The notes below the pieces were generated by a model. That model had not been told where the DNA came from and did not search any database. It was given only the letters and a program-made list of their open reading frames with translations. The translations under genes and the position numbers were made by a program. From Candidatus Opimibacter iunctus (GTDB lineage Bacteria > Bacteroidota > Bacteroidia > Chitinophagales > Saprospiraceae), in contig JADJVH010000005.1 in NCBI GenBank assembly GCA_016716665.1, forward strand, positions 310,001 to 374,000: DNA of 64,000 bases, in the 5' to 3' direction. Shown here piece after piece: positions 46,656-55,105 of the stretch (position 1 is the stretch's first letter; every line of letters starts with the position of its first letter).

Positions 46656-47944
46656 TGGGCAGTCCAACCCGTTTTTTATTTTTTCTCTACTATTACCCTC
46701 CTGCCATGGGGACGGCTGCCAAAAGGAATTTTCGTATTGCTGACGCTATTGCAGGGAAAGTGAGCTCAGCGATCATTTTTACTTCCTCGGTACTTCCCGG
46801 TAATTTTTTACAGCCTGCCAATACGGTCATCAGGACTATCAGGGCCTATGATTACAGATCTTTGCTTCGAAGCAAGACAAAGGACGGCGCCATTCCGGAG
46901 ACCATTAAATCAAATGCTCCGACACAATGGGCAGTGCGGATGATCAATTCGTTTCCACTCAATATTATACTTGGCGAAGGAGGCTTGATCTATTTTCTAA
47001 ATCTCCTGAGACAAGGAAGAAGAGCTATAAAAGAAGATCATATCACACACCTCTACTCTTCGTACCGGCCATTTGCAGATCACTATGCAGCTTATTGGCT
47101 CAAGAAGAGAAACCCACAGGTCATCTGGATTGCTGATTTCAGGGATTTGATGATCGACCCTTATTACATGCATATTCAATCTCCAGGGGCGCATCAGGCT
47201 TTTTTCAAGAAGATATTCAGCAAAGCAGATCTGCTGACCACTGTTTCAGATGGCCTTGCCAAACATCTGCGGGAGTACAATGGAAATGTAGTCACGTTAC
47301 GAAATGGCATTTCGGGCGAGTTCCAATCTGCTGTCCCTTCTGTTTTGCCTTTTTTTATAATAGCCTATACCGGTTCGATGTTTCTCGACAAGCGAAATGC
47401 TGAACCATTATTCAAGGCCCTGCAAGAACTATTTCAGGAGACTGAACTGGATCCGGCAGATATACGTATCGCTTACGCTGGAAAGGATAGCCGCTATTGG
47501 ATTGCACTCGCAGATAGGTTCAGGTTTGAATCTATACTTGAAGACCATGGTATAGTGCATGCTGATGTTGCGAAGCACATCCAGCAACAAGCATGCATCA
47601 ATATCCTGCTGACGATATCATCAGATCACCTGCAAGGCGTCCTCACCGGTAAGATGATTGAGTATTTTGAATCAGGTAGTCCTGTACTTGGGATCGTCGT
47701 AGGACGGAATGACACAGAGTTGCAGAACATGCTACACGAACTTGAAATCGGAGCATGCTTCTCAGACCAACCTGATGAGATCGAAGCTATCAAGGCATTC
47801 ATCCTCAATGAATACAAGCTATGGAAATCAACAGGCACAAATCGTAAACCTGTCAATACTGACATCCTCAGACAAAAATATTCAACAGACGCCGTGATGA
47901 AGCCCTTGCTTGAAAAGCTGAATCTTTCACCCCTAAATCCCTAA
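46655..47944 (+). CDS. GT4-like glycosyltransferase
   Basis: 429 residues from the ATG at 46655, sharing bases with the previous stop; a GTG one codon earlier is the alternative. Features are FLYYYPPAMGTAAKRNFRIA, VIWIADFRDLMIDPYYMHI, LTTVSDGLAKHLREYNGNVV, IAYTGSMFLDKRNAEPLFKA and VLTGKMIEYFESGSPVLGI. These indicate a GT-B fold, but the typical EGxxxxxxEA acidic pair is weak. The last residues (SPLNP, stop) are encoded by a copy of the CCCCTAAATCCC repeat. Confidence 0.75.
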   Translation: MGSPTRFLFFLYYYPPAMGTAAKRNFRIADAIAGKVSSAIIFTSSVLPGNFLQPANTVIRTIRAYDYRSLLRSKTKDGAIPETIKSNAPTQWAVRMINSFPLNIILGEGGLIYFLNLLRQGRRAIKEDHITHLYSSYRPFADHYAAYWLKKRNPQVIWIADFRDLMIDPYYMHIQSPGAHQAFFKKIFSKADLLTTVSDGLAKHLREYNGNVVTLRNGISGEFQSAVPSVLPFFIIAYTGSMFLDKRNAEPLFKALQELFQETELDPADIRIAYAGKDSRYWIALADRFRFESILEDHGIVHADVAKHIQQQACINILLTISSDHLQGVLTGKMIEYFESGSPVLGIVVGRNDTELQNMLHELEIGACFSDQPDEIEAIKAFILNEYKLWKSTGTNRKPVNTDILRQKYSTDAVMKPLLEKLNLSPLNP

Positions 47945-48108
47945 TACTTCGACTCCGCTCTGCAACCGAGGGGACTTGATATCAATATAAATCGCCACAC
48001 TCACACTCACACTCACACTCACACTCACACTTCTCACGATCTCACGATCTCACGCCTCTCACGTTCTCACACACTATCCCACACCTCTTACTGTCTTACT
48101 GTCTTACA
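47945..48108 (+). repeat. Dispersed TTCGAC element and G-poor leader of tgt
   Basis: 47946-47972 is a CTTCGACTCCGCTCTGCAACC word. 47997-48108 is an almost G-free run of CACACTCACACTCACAC, TCTCACGATCTCACG and CTTACTGTCTTACTGTC words ending two bases before the tgt ATG. It is the longest leader of this type here. Confidence 0.65.
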
Positions 48109-49242
48109 ATGACCTTTGATTTATTACGCACCGATCCAGACTCTTCCGCGCGTGCGGGAATACTGCATCTTCCTCATGGCGACGTAGAGACTCCCATCTT
48201 TATGCCCGTAGGCACAGCAGGTACTGTCAAGGCAGTGCACCAGCAGGAATTGAAGGATCAGGTCCTCGCACAGATCATCCTGGGCAATACATATCACCTG
48301 TATCTCCGTCCTGGAATGCAGGTCATACAACAGGCAGGAGGTCTTCATCGGTTCAACAACTGGGATCGGCCCATTCTCACGGATAGTGGGGGGTACCAGG
48401 TCTATTCGATGAGCAAGTCGAGGAAGATCAAGGAGGAGGGTGTCAAATTCAGGTCACATATCGATGGTTCACTTCACTTGTTTACCCCTGAAAATGTCAT
48501 GGATATCCAGCGGCAGATCGGAGCGGATATCATCATGGCGTTTGATGAATGCACACCATACCCATGTGATGAGAAGTATGCTACACGCTCTATGCATATG
48601 ACCCATCGCTGGCTCGACCGATGCATAGCCCGTCACCGGGATACAGAAGGACTGTATGGGTATGATCAGATCCTTGCACCAATTGTACAAGGCAGCACCT
48701 ATACGCATCTCCGAAAGCAATCTGCTGAATTTATTGCTTCACGTGACATGCCGATCAATGCTATCGGTGGATTGTCTGTGGGTGAGCCGCATGAAGACAT
48801 GTATGCTATGACTTCTGTGGTGACTGAAATTCTCCCCAAAGAGAAACCACGCTACCTGATGGGTGTAGGTACCCCTGCCAATATTCTTGAATGCATCGCC
48901 TTGGGTATAGATATGTTTGATTGCGTGCTACCTACACGCAATGCAAGGCATGGCTTGTTGTATACCTCGCGCGGCATGGTGCATATCCGCAATGAGAAGT
49001 GGAAACACTGCTTTGATCCGATTGACCCGGCATCTTCAGCAGCCACCAGTCGCGAACATTCACTCGCTTATCTCCGCCACCTTACCATCTCTGGTGAAGC
49101 GCTCGGCGCCATGATTTCTTCCTTACAGAATCTTTCCTTTTACCTCTCCCTCGTACGCCAGGCCCGTCAGCATATCCTCGACGGCACTTTTTCAGCCTGG
49201 AAAGCTTCCATCCTCCCCGTGATTTCAAACCCGGTTTCCTGA
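48109..49242 (+). CDS. tgt: tRNA-guanine transglycosylase
   Basis: 377 residues. The motifs are GTVKAVHQQELKDQ, ILGNTYHLYLRPG, LTDSGGYQVYS, DIIMAFDECTPYPCD, IGGLSVGEPHEDMY, MGVGTPANILECIALGIDMFD and LPTRNARHGLLYTSRG. It swaps guanine-34 for preQ1 in queuosine tRNAs. An oddity: the usual CxCxxC zinc triplet before AYLRHL reads DPASSAATSRE here, so the three cysteine ligands are missing while the histidine remains. I recall similar Cys-less forms in Bacteroidota, but cannot check. Confidence 0.95.
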   Translation: MTFDLLRTDPDSSARAGILHLPHGDVETPIFMPVGTAGTVKAVHQQELKDQVLAQIILGNTYHLYLRPGMQVIQQAGGLHRFNNWDRPILTDSGGYQVYSMSKSRKIKEEGVKFRSHIDGSLHLFTPENVMDIQRQIGADIIMAFDECTPYPCDEKYATRSMHMTHRWLDRCIARHRDTEGLYGYDQILAPIVQGSTYTHLRKQSAEFIASRDMPINAIGGLSVGEPHEDMYAMTSVVTEILPKEKPRYLMGVGTPANILECIALGIDMFDCVLPTRNARHGLLYTSRGMVHIRNEKWKHCFDPIDPASSAATSREHSLAYLRHLTISGEALGAMISSLQNLSFYLSLVRQARQHILDGTFSAWKASILPVISNPVS

Positions 49243-49353
49243 TTTAGGTTACAATACCTGAAGTATCGAATGAATGCACCTTGCACTGTGCATTTAACAC
49301 TATTTTAGCGGCACGCACTGCAATAATCAGGCATATTGCATGTTATTTAGTAC
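49243..49353. other. Short spacer after tgt
   Basis: Contains an imperfect palindrome, ATGCACCTTGCACTGTGCAT (49272-49291), of the same wording as the palindrome at 526-542. No gene is seen. Confidence 0.4.
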
Positions 49354-49938
49354 ATGAAATTCACCCCACTATTGTGCTTTGTATTTTCATCTTATCTGGT
49401 GGTTGCCCAGCAGTCACCGGTCATTGAATATGCGGCCATCAGCTCATTCGATTGGTCCATCTTTAAAGGAAAAGTCAATCCCAAACATGTTGCTGAGATG
49501 GGCAAGAACACAGGTGCTGTCACGGTTTCCTCTATCAGTTATTCCACAGTGGACATTTCAGGGCAGTCATCCACCATCATGATTACAGCCCGCTTTCATC
49601 CAAAGGAATCATGGACCCGATATCCGAATCTCAACAATCCCGATCAAGCCCTGGAGCACGAAAAGCGGCATATGGATATCACCGAGGTCTACGCCCGAAA
49701 GTTCAGGCAACTGGTCAGTACAGGCCATTTTAGCGCCAGCCGCTTCCAGGAAGAGATCGGCCGGCTCTTTAAGGAGATCGTCAGCCAGCAGCGCGAAGAA
49801 CAGACCAGGTACGACCTGGAAACCAACCATTCTATCAATACGGCCCAACAACAGAAGTGGAATACCCAGATCGACAGACAACTGGAGGCGCTTAAAGCAT
49901 ACGCCACACCAGTTTTGACCGTCACTTTCACCCGCTAA
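49354..49938 (+). CDS. Secreted HExxH protein (DUF922-like putative zinc protease)
   Basis: 194 residues. Signal peptide MKFTPLLCFVFSSYLVVAQQ. The core ALEHEKRHMDITEVYARKF supplies an HExxH zincin motif (HEKRH) followed by an acidic residue, and the tail is helical. DUF922 proteins are predicted Zn-dependent proteases; the match is by pattern only. It is a single gene between tgt and ettA, with no linked substrate. Confidence 0.65.
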   Translation: MKFTPLLCFVFSSYLVVAQQSPVIEYAAISSFDWSIFKGKVNPKHVAEMGKNTGAVTVSSISYSTVDISGQSSTIMITARFHPKESWTRYPNLNNPDQALEHEKRHMDITEVYARKFRQLVSTGHFSASRFQEEIGRLFKEIVSQQREEQTRYDLETNHSINTAQQQKWNTQIDRQLEALKAYATPVLTVTFTR

Positions 49939-50158
49939 TTCATCATACTTCTTCCCTTCCTCCCTTCCTCCCTTCCTCCCTTCCTCCCTTGATCCCTTCT
50001 GCCTTTCCGCCCTTCCGCCCTTCCGCCTTTCCGCCTTTCCCCTTTATTCCCTACTTTTGCCCCTCCAAATAGATAGCTGCAGAGGGATATGCTAATATGC
50101 CTATAACCTCCTAAGCCCCTAAGCACTAAACATTTAACATTTAACATTTACCACAATA
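49939..50158 (+). repeat. CTTCCTCCC / TTTCCGCC words and leader of ettA
   Basis: 49955-50050 is a pyrimidine run of CCCTTCCTCCCTTCC then GCCCTTCCGCC units. 50100-50156 is CTCCTAAGCCCCTAAGCAC and ATTTAACATTTAACATTT. The coding strand is strongly G-poor up to the ATG at 50159. Confidence 0.6.
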
Positions 50159-51832
50159 ATGGCCGGCGAAAAGGTAATATTCTCCATGGAAGGCGTAACC
50201 AAGATTTACCCTCCTTCCAAACAAGTACTTAAAAATATATGGCTCTCCTTTTTCTATGGAGCTAAAATCGGTGTCCTCGGTCTCAACGGATCAGGTAAAT
50301 CAAGCCTCCTGCGCATCATTGCAGGCAAAGACCCAAACTTCAATGGCAAGGTCTGGTTTGACGGCGATTATAAAATAGGCCTCCTCGAACAGGAACCCAT
50401 ACTCGACGAGACGAAGACAGTACGTCAGACAGTAGAGGAAGCCGTCCAGCACATCGTTGACTTGCTCAAGGAATACGAGGATATCAACCTCAAGCTCGCT
50501 GAGCCAATGGATGATGATGCCATGATGAAGGCTATCGAACGCCAGGGTGAGCTCATGGAAAAACTGGATCATTACAATGCATGGGAGCTCGACTACAAGT
50601 TGGGTACAGCTATGGACTCCCTTCGCTGCCCACCAGAAGATGCTTTGATCGGCGTACTCTCAGGAGGAGAAAGAAGACGTGTAGCGCTATGCAGGTTGTT
50701 ATTGTCTCAGCCGGATATCCTGCTCCTCGATGAGCCTACCAATCACCTTGACGCAGAAAGTGTATTGTGGCTTGAACAATTTCTGAAAAATTTTCCCGGT
50801 ACCGTTATCGCTGTAACGCACGACCGTTATTTCCTCGACAATGTTGCAGGCTGGATTCTTGAGTTGGACCGTGGCGAGGGAATTCCATGGCAGGGCAATT
50901 ACTCCTCATGGCTGGAGCAAAAATCAAAGCGTCTCGAGCAGGAAGAGAAGGTGGAGTCCAAACGCAAGAAGGCGCTTGAGCATGAGTTGGAATGGATCCG
51001 TATGTCACCGAAAGCCCGCCAGGCAAAGGGTAAGGCACGTCTTAATGCATATGATCAGTTACGCAATGAAGAAATCAAAGAGCGCGAAGCTAAACTCGAA
51101 CTCTTCATTCCACCCGGCCCGCGACTTGGGGATGTCGTCATCGAATGCAACAATGTGTCAAAAGGCTTTGGCGACAGATTGCTCATCGATAACCTTACTT
51201 TTAAAGTACCCAAAAACGCCATCGTCGGTATCATTGGTCCAAACGGCGTAGGTAAGTCAACATTGTTCCGTATGATCATGGGTGAGCAATCCCCGGATAG
51301 CGGATCGATTACCATTGGAGAAACGGTCAAGATCAGTTATGTCGACCAGTCTCACAAAGACCTTGATGCGGAAAAGACAGTCTATGAAGTAGTCGGCGGG
51401 GGCAATGAGATCATCACTGTTGGTGGCTCACAAGTCAATGTCAGATCGTATATCAGCAAGTTCAACTTTACTGGTGGCGACCAGCAAAAGAAAATAGGAA
51501 TCCTATCAGGAGGTGAGCGCAATCGTGTACAACTTGCCATCACACTGCGCGAAGGAGGCAATGTACTCCTGCTCGATGAGCCTACCAACGATATCGATGT
51601 CAATACCCTTCGTGCACTCGAAGAAGGTCTCGAAAATTTTGCAGGCTGCGTACTTGTCATCTCACACGACAGGTGGTTTATCGACAGGCTGGCAACACAC
51701 ATCCTCTCCTTTGAAGATGAAGGGGAAGTGGTATTCTTTGAAGGTAATTTTGAAGACTATGAAGAAGCCAAGAAGAAACGCCTGGGGGATATCACGCCAA
51801 AGCGGCCAAGGTTTAAAAATATGATCAAGTAA
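50159..51832 (+). CDS. ettA: Energy-dependent translational throttle protein EttA (ABC-F)
   Basis: 557 residues, with two ABC domains in one chain and no membrane segments. Walker A motifs are GLNGSGKSSLL and GPNGVGKSTLF. Signatures are LSGGERRRVALCRLLL and LSGGERNRVQLAITL, with Walker B LLLDEPTNHLDAES and LLLDEPTNDIDVNT. The charged inter-domain linker (SKRLEQEEKVESKRKKALEH) follows the first domain. It binds the ribosomal E site and gates elongation by ATP/ADP ratio. It is monocistronic, with G-rich GGTTGATAGG trailer words after the stop. Confidence 0.95.
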   Translation: MAGEKVIFSMEGVTKIYPPSKQVLKNIWLSFFYGAKIGVLGLNGSGKSSLLRIIAGKDPNFNGKVWFDGDYKIGLLEQEPILDETKTVRQTVEEAVQHIVDLLKEYEDINLKLAEPMDDDAMMKAIERQGELMEKLDHYNAWELDYKLGTAMDSLRCPPEDALIGVLSGGERRRVALCRLLLSQPDILLLDEPTNHLDAESVLWLEQFLKNFPGTVIAVTHDRYFLDNVAGWILELDRGEGIPWQGNYSSWLEQKSKRLEQEEKVESKRKKALEHELEWIRMSPKARQAKGKARLNAYDQLRNEEIKEREAKLELFIPPGPRLGDVVIECNNVSKGFGDRLLIDNLTFKVPKNAIVGIIGPNGVGKSTLFRMIMGEQSPDSGSITIGETVKISYVDQSHKDLDAEKTVYEVVGGGNEIITVGGSQVNVRSYISKFNFTGGDQQKKIGILSGGERNRVQLAITLREGGNVLLLDEPTNDIDVNTLRALEEGLENFAGCVLVISHDRWFIDRLATHILSFEDEGEVVFFEGNFEDYEEAKKKRLGDITPKRPRFKNMIK

Positions 51833-52020
51833 AGGGTTGATAGGCTTATAAGTTTATAAGTTGATAGGTTTATAAGTTGATAGGTTTATATAGATTATAA
51901 TTGATCGATTGACCTACCCTTTGAACACAGTGTTTATAAAGTTTAACAATGGCCCGTACGGGCCATTTGTTTTAGTGGCTAAGACTGCCCACTGCCCACG
52001 GTTTATTACATTTGCATGGA
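51833..52020. repeat. ettA trailer words and palindromic element copy E
   Basis: 51833-51895 is a C-free run of TTGATAGGTTTATAAGTTGA words. 51927-51975 is copy E of the GTGTTTAGAAAGTTTA element, with a GGCCCGTACGGGCC core. CTGCCCACTGCCCACGG then leads to the glycosyltransferase. Confidence 0.6.
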
Positions 52021-53118
52021 ATGATATCCTCTCCTAAACGCATCTGCCTGATCAGTGTCGAGATTTTCGCTTATGGTAAATACGGAGGCTTTGGAAAAGC
52101 CACGAGGTTGATTGGGAGTGAACTGGTCAAAAGAGGATATGAAGTTTTTGCAGTTGTTCCCCGTCGAAAAGATCAACCTGAAGAAGAAAACCTCGATGGT
52201 ATAACTGTATTGAGTTACCTTCCCGGTGATGTCCTGAGCAGTAGTAGATTATACAAGAGGATCAATGCAGATATCTATCATTCATGTGAGCCTTCCCTTG
52301 GCACATGGCTCGCTCAGCAAAGTATCCCTTCAGCCAAACATATAGCGACTATACGTGATCCGCGCGATGCCCGTGATTGGTATCTGGAATGGCGTTATCC
52401 TTCGCAAAGCAAATGGCAGGTGATAAAAAATTACCTGTATGAAACCAATTTTGTCGTGCGTCATGCAGTGAGAAATAATGATGGTGTCTTTTCCCCCGCG
52501 CATTTCATGTTGCCAAAGATTAAGGAAATCTATCGGTTGAGGCAGCAACCTGATTTCCTCCCGACCCCTGTCAGCATTCCGGACCACATTGTCAAATCAC
52601 CTTCCCCTATGGTACTGATGATGTCACGACTTGATCCCCGCAAGCGACCAGAGTTGTTTCTTTCCCTGGCAGACAAATTTCCTGATGTCGATTTTCATAT
52701 CGCAGGCAAGAGCAGGGTCCCCCAATATGAAATGGATCTGAGAGCACATTGGAAAAGAGATAATATCATCTTTCATGGATTTGTAGATCAGTTTCGCGAC
52801 ACATTGCATCATGACCTGATGCAAAAATCATGGATACTGATCAATCCTGCCATCCGTGAAGGGCTACCCAATTCCTATCTGGAAGCAGCAGCCCATCAGA
52901 CCGCTATCCTCAGTCATGTCGATCCTGATGGTTTTGCTTCCCAATTTGGATATCATGCCGCCACAGACGATTTCGAAGAAGGCCTGAATATGCTGTTGAA
53001 AGATGCTCATTGGAAAGAGCAGGCGATGAAAGGATATACCTATGTAAAAGATACCTTTGCCCTGGAGAAAGCAATGGACCAGCATGAAGCGGTTTATAAC
53101 AAGCTTTTTTCCCCCTAA
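52021..53118 (+). CDS. GT4-family glycosyltransferase
   Basis: 365 residues from the ATG at 52021; a TTG at 52012 is an alternative. The N-terminal ICLISVEIFAYGKYGGFGKA carries the glycine-rich acceptor loop. The donor half has VLMMSRLDPRKRPELFLSLA, FHIAGKSRVPQYEMDLRAHW and INPAIREGLPNSYLEAAA. It sits upstream of the sulfotransferase gene on the same strand, so both may act on one glycan. Confidence 0.88.
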   Translation: MISSPKRICLISVEIFAYGKYGGFGKATRLIGSELVKRGYEVFAVVPRRKDQPEEENLDGITVLSYLPGDVLSSSRLYKRINADIYHSCEPSLGTWLAQQSIPSAKHIATIRDPRDARDWYLEWRYPSQSKWQVIKNYLYETNFVVRHAVRNNDGVFSPAHFMLPKIKEIYRLRQQPDFLPTPVSIPDHIVKSPSPMVLMMSRLDPRKRPELFLSLADKFPDVDFHIAGKSRVPQYEMDLRAHWKRDNIIFHGFVDQFRDTLHHDLMQKSWILINPAIREGLPNSYLEAAAHQTAILSHVDPDGFASQFGYHAATDDFEEGLNMLLKDAHWKEQAMKGYTYVKDTFALEKAMDQHEAVYNKLFSP

Positions 53119-53188
53119 ACACACCCACACCTTCACATCCACTCCTCTCACTGTCTCACACTTCTTACTGTCTTACCATCTCACACCC
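53119..53188 (+). repeat. G-poor word-repeat leader of the sulfotransferase gene
   Basis: ACACACCCACACCTTCACAT, then CTCTCACTGTCTCACAC, TTCTTACTGTCTTACC and CATCTCACACCC reach the ATG at 53189. The words are the same as before tgt and wecB. Confidence 0.6.
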
Positions 53189-54070
53189 ATGGACCAGGCA
53201 TTTAAAATAGATTTTGTCGGCATAGGGGCTTCCAAAGCCGGAACCACCTGGCTGGGTCATATGATCGGTGCCCATCCACAGTGTTGTATGTCCGAACCAA
53301 AGGAAGTTCACTACTTCAATGACCGGCTTGCTTTCAGGTCCAACCTGCTGAAACCAAATTTTACGAAGGGGATTTCCTGGTATAGGAAGTACTTTAAGCA
53401 TTGTGGAAAGGATACTATCAAAGGGGAAATAACGCCGAGGTATTTTACTGACCCTGTTGTACCGGAGAGAATCAAGGCCCACAATCCGGATGTTAAAATC
53501 TTTGTCTGCATCCGCAATCCTGTGGATCGCATATACTCTCATTACTTTTTTGCAAAAAGCTTTTTACAAAAGGAAGACAGGCCGATGCTGCAGGCGGTGC
53601 AGGAAGAACCGGAGTACCTGGATATGTCAAAGTACTATGAAAATATTTCCATGTACCTGGATCATTTTCCCAGGGAACAGTTTTTTTTCGTCTGGTTTGA
53701 TGATATACGGCACAGGCCAGAAACATTGTTGAGTGAGGTATATTCATTTCTGGGTGTAGACCCTTCGTACCGGCCTAGAGGTATGGTTGAAAAATCAAAT
53801 CCTGCCAGGCAATCCCGAATACCGTGGCTGCAAAACGCCATCCGGAGACTGCATTATTTTATGGTCTCCATTGGACTGTCCGGCATGATCAAATCCCTCA
53901 AGAGGGCAGGCATGAAAGACCTGGTCATGGCGATCAATAGCAAGCCAATCAAGAAGGAACCAATGCCAAAGGAGGTCAGGGAATATATTATCCAGCAGGT
54001 CAGGGATGATGTACATCAACTGGAAAAATTGCTCGACAAGGATTTGAGCCATTGGCTCATCACTGACTAA
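53189..54070 (+). CDS. PAPS-dependent sulfotransferase
   Basis: 293 residues from the ATG at 53189; the longer open frame covers leader repeat. The 5-prime-phosphosulfate loop is FVGIGASKAGTTWLGHMIG, the 3-prime-phosphate site is KIFVCIRNPVDRIYSHYFFA, and CMSEPKEVHYFND lies between. The fold matches Sulfotransfer_1 carbohydrate sulfotransferases. It would use PAPS from cysC, cysD and cysN of this window to sulfate a surface glycan. A bidirectional terminator follows. Confidence 0.9.
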   Translation: MDQAFKIDFVGIGASKAGTTWLGHMIGAHPQCCMSEPKEVHYFNDRLAFRSNLLKPNFTKGISWYRKYFKHCGKDTIKGEITPRYFTDPVVPERIKAHNPDVKIFVCIRNPVDRIYSHYFFAKSFLQKEDRPMLQAVQEEPEYLDMSKYYENISMYLDHFPREQFFFVWFDDIRHRPETLLSEVYSFLGVDPSYRPRGMVEKSNPARQSRIPWLQNAIRRLHYFMVSIGLSGMIKSLKRAGMKDLVMAINSKPIKKEPMPKEVREYIIQQVRDDVHQLEKLLDKDLSHWLITD

Positions 54071-54072
54071 AT

Positions 54073-54107
54073 AAAAAAAAGGTGTTGAAATCTCAACACC
54101 TTTTTTT
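54073..54107. terminator. Bidirectional intrinsic terminator
   Basis: Stem GGTGTTGA (54081-54088) / TCAACACC (54093-54100), preceded by an A run (54073-54080) and followed by a T run (54101-54107). It serves the convergent sulfotransferase and SMP-30-like genes. Confidence 0.88.
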
Positions 54108-54124
54108 ATTTAAAGCAATACCGC

Positions 54125-55033
54125 TTAATTATTTTTCATCAGCTCATACGCCGTCACTCCATTTCCAAAGAAGGTAGGAATGAGAAGGAGGTTTTGATCC
54201 GCGATCACTTCGATATCCGCTGCATTGAGTTTAGCTTCCTGGGAGTCAAGTAATAGCGTCGCTTCACCATCAGCAGCTACATGATAGACCTGGCCGCCCC
54301 AGTTAGAGACCAGTAATGCATCGCCATAGCGCTCGATACCATCACCGCCAGGAACTTCCGTAGCAAGCTTTTCGACTGCCTTAGTCCGCATATCCATTCT
54401 ATAGACATTGCCGGACATATATCCTGCGAGGTACATCATATCGCCTTCAACAAGTATCCCATTGGTGCCTCCAAGGGTAGTATCTGCAAGGACAGTAGCG
54501 ACTTTTCCATTCATGAGCGAATAGATTGTGCTTGTATTGGAATCCGTGAAGTACACCGTGCCGTCTGCAGTCACCGTCACATCATTTAGAAATTGTGCCC
54601 CATCCACCTTCCAGGTATTGCTGATTTTACCTTTGGTGATATCAATGGCCACCAGGCGATCGATATCTGTGACATACAATGTATTGCCTGACTGCCCCAT
54701 ACCTTTAGGTCCGCTCAACCCGGTCACCCACTTTAGGTCTTTTATTTTACCATCAAGTCCTAGTCGGGAGATAAACCCGTCCCCATCCTTTTTATCCGGT
54801 GGCACGCCATTGATACAGGATACATACAGCACGTTATTGCCTTTGTCATACAAGACAGACTCAGACGTGGTGAGTGTTTTTTCAGTATCCCATAGTTTTT
54901 TCAAACCCGGGATATTCACTACAGAGGTAGTGGTGGTATCTGCCGGTGTCGTGTTGGCTTCTTCCGTTGCAGGCGCAGCGGGCTTGCAGGAAAAAGCTAT
55001 AAAAGCTAAAGTCAATAAAAAGAGATTTCTCAT
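54125..55033 (-). CDS. SMP-30/gluconolactonase-like beta-propeller lipoprotein
   Basis: 302 residues. The N-terminus MRNLFLLTLAFIAFSCKP has the lipobox AFSC. A Thr/Ala-rich linker leads to a six-bladed propeller with repeating VLYDKGNNVLYVS, GKIKDLKWVTGL, GTVYFTDSNTSTIYSL and GDALLVSNWGGQVYHV strands, as in SMP-30/Gluconolactonase/LRE-like domains. Catalytic metal ligands cannot be placed securely, so a binding rather than lactonase role is possible. It is surface or periplasm anchored. Confidence 0.8.
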   Translation of the reverse strand: MRNLFLLTLAFIAFSCKPAAPATEEANTTPADTTTTSVVNIPGLKKLWDTEKTLTTSESVLYDKGNNVLYVSCINGVPPDKKDGDGFISRLGLDGKIKDLKWVTGLSGPKGMGQSGNTLYVTDIDRLVAIDITKGKISNTWKVDGAQFLNDVTVTADGTVYFTDSNTSTIYSLMNGKVATVLADTTLGGTNGILVEGDMMYLAGYMSGNVYRMDMRTKAVEKLATEVPGGDGIERYGDALLVSNWGGQVYHVAADGEATLLLDSQEAKLNAADIEVIADQNLLLIPTFFGNGVTAYELMKNN

Positions 55034-55105
55034 GTATTCTTTGGTTTAATTTTATTTTTTTGCCTACTGCCTACTGCCTACTCCTCACTTTTCACTCTTC
55101 ACTTT
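55034..55105 (-). repeat. rfbB trailer words
   Basis: On the minus strand this reads AAAAGTGAAGAGTGAAAAGT, then GAGGAGTAGGCAGTAGGCAG. It starts immediately after the rfbB stop, and the last rfbB codons (Ser-Glu-Glu) belong to the same AGTGAAGAATGA word. The same words occur after the NusG-like gene at 16.03-16.11 kb. Confidence 0.55.
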
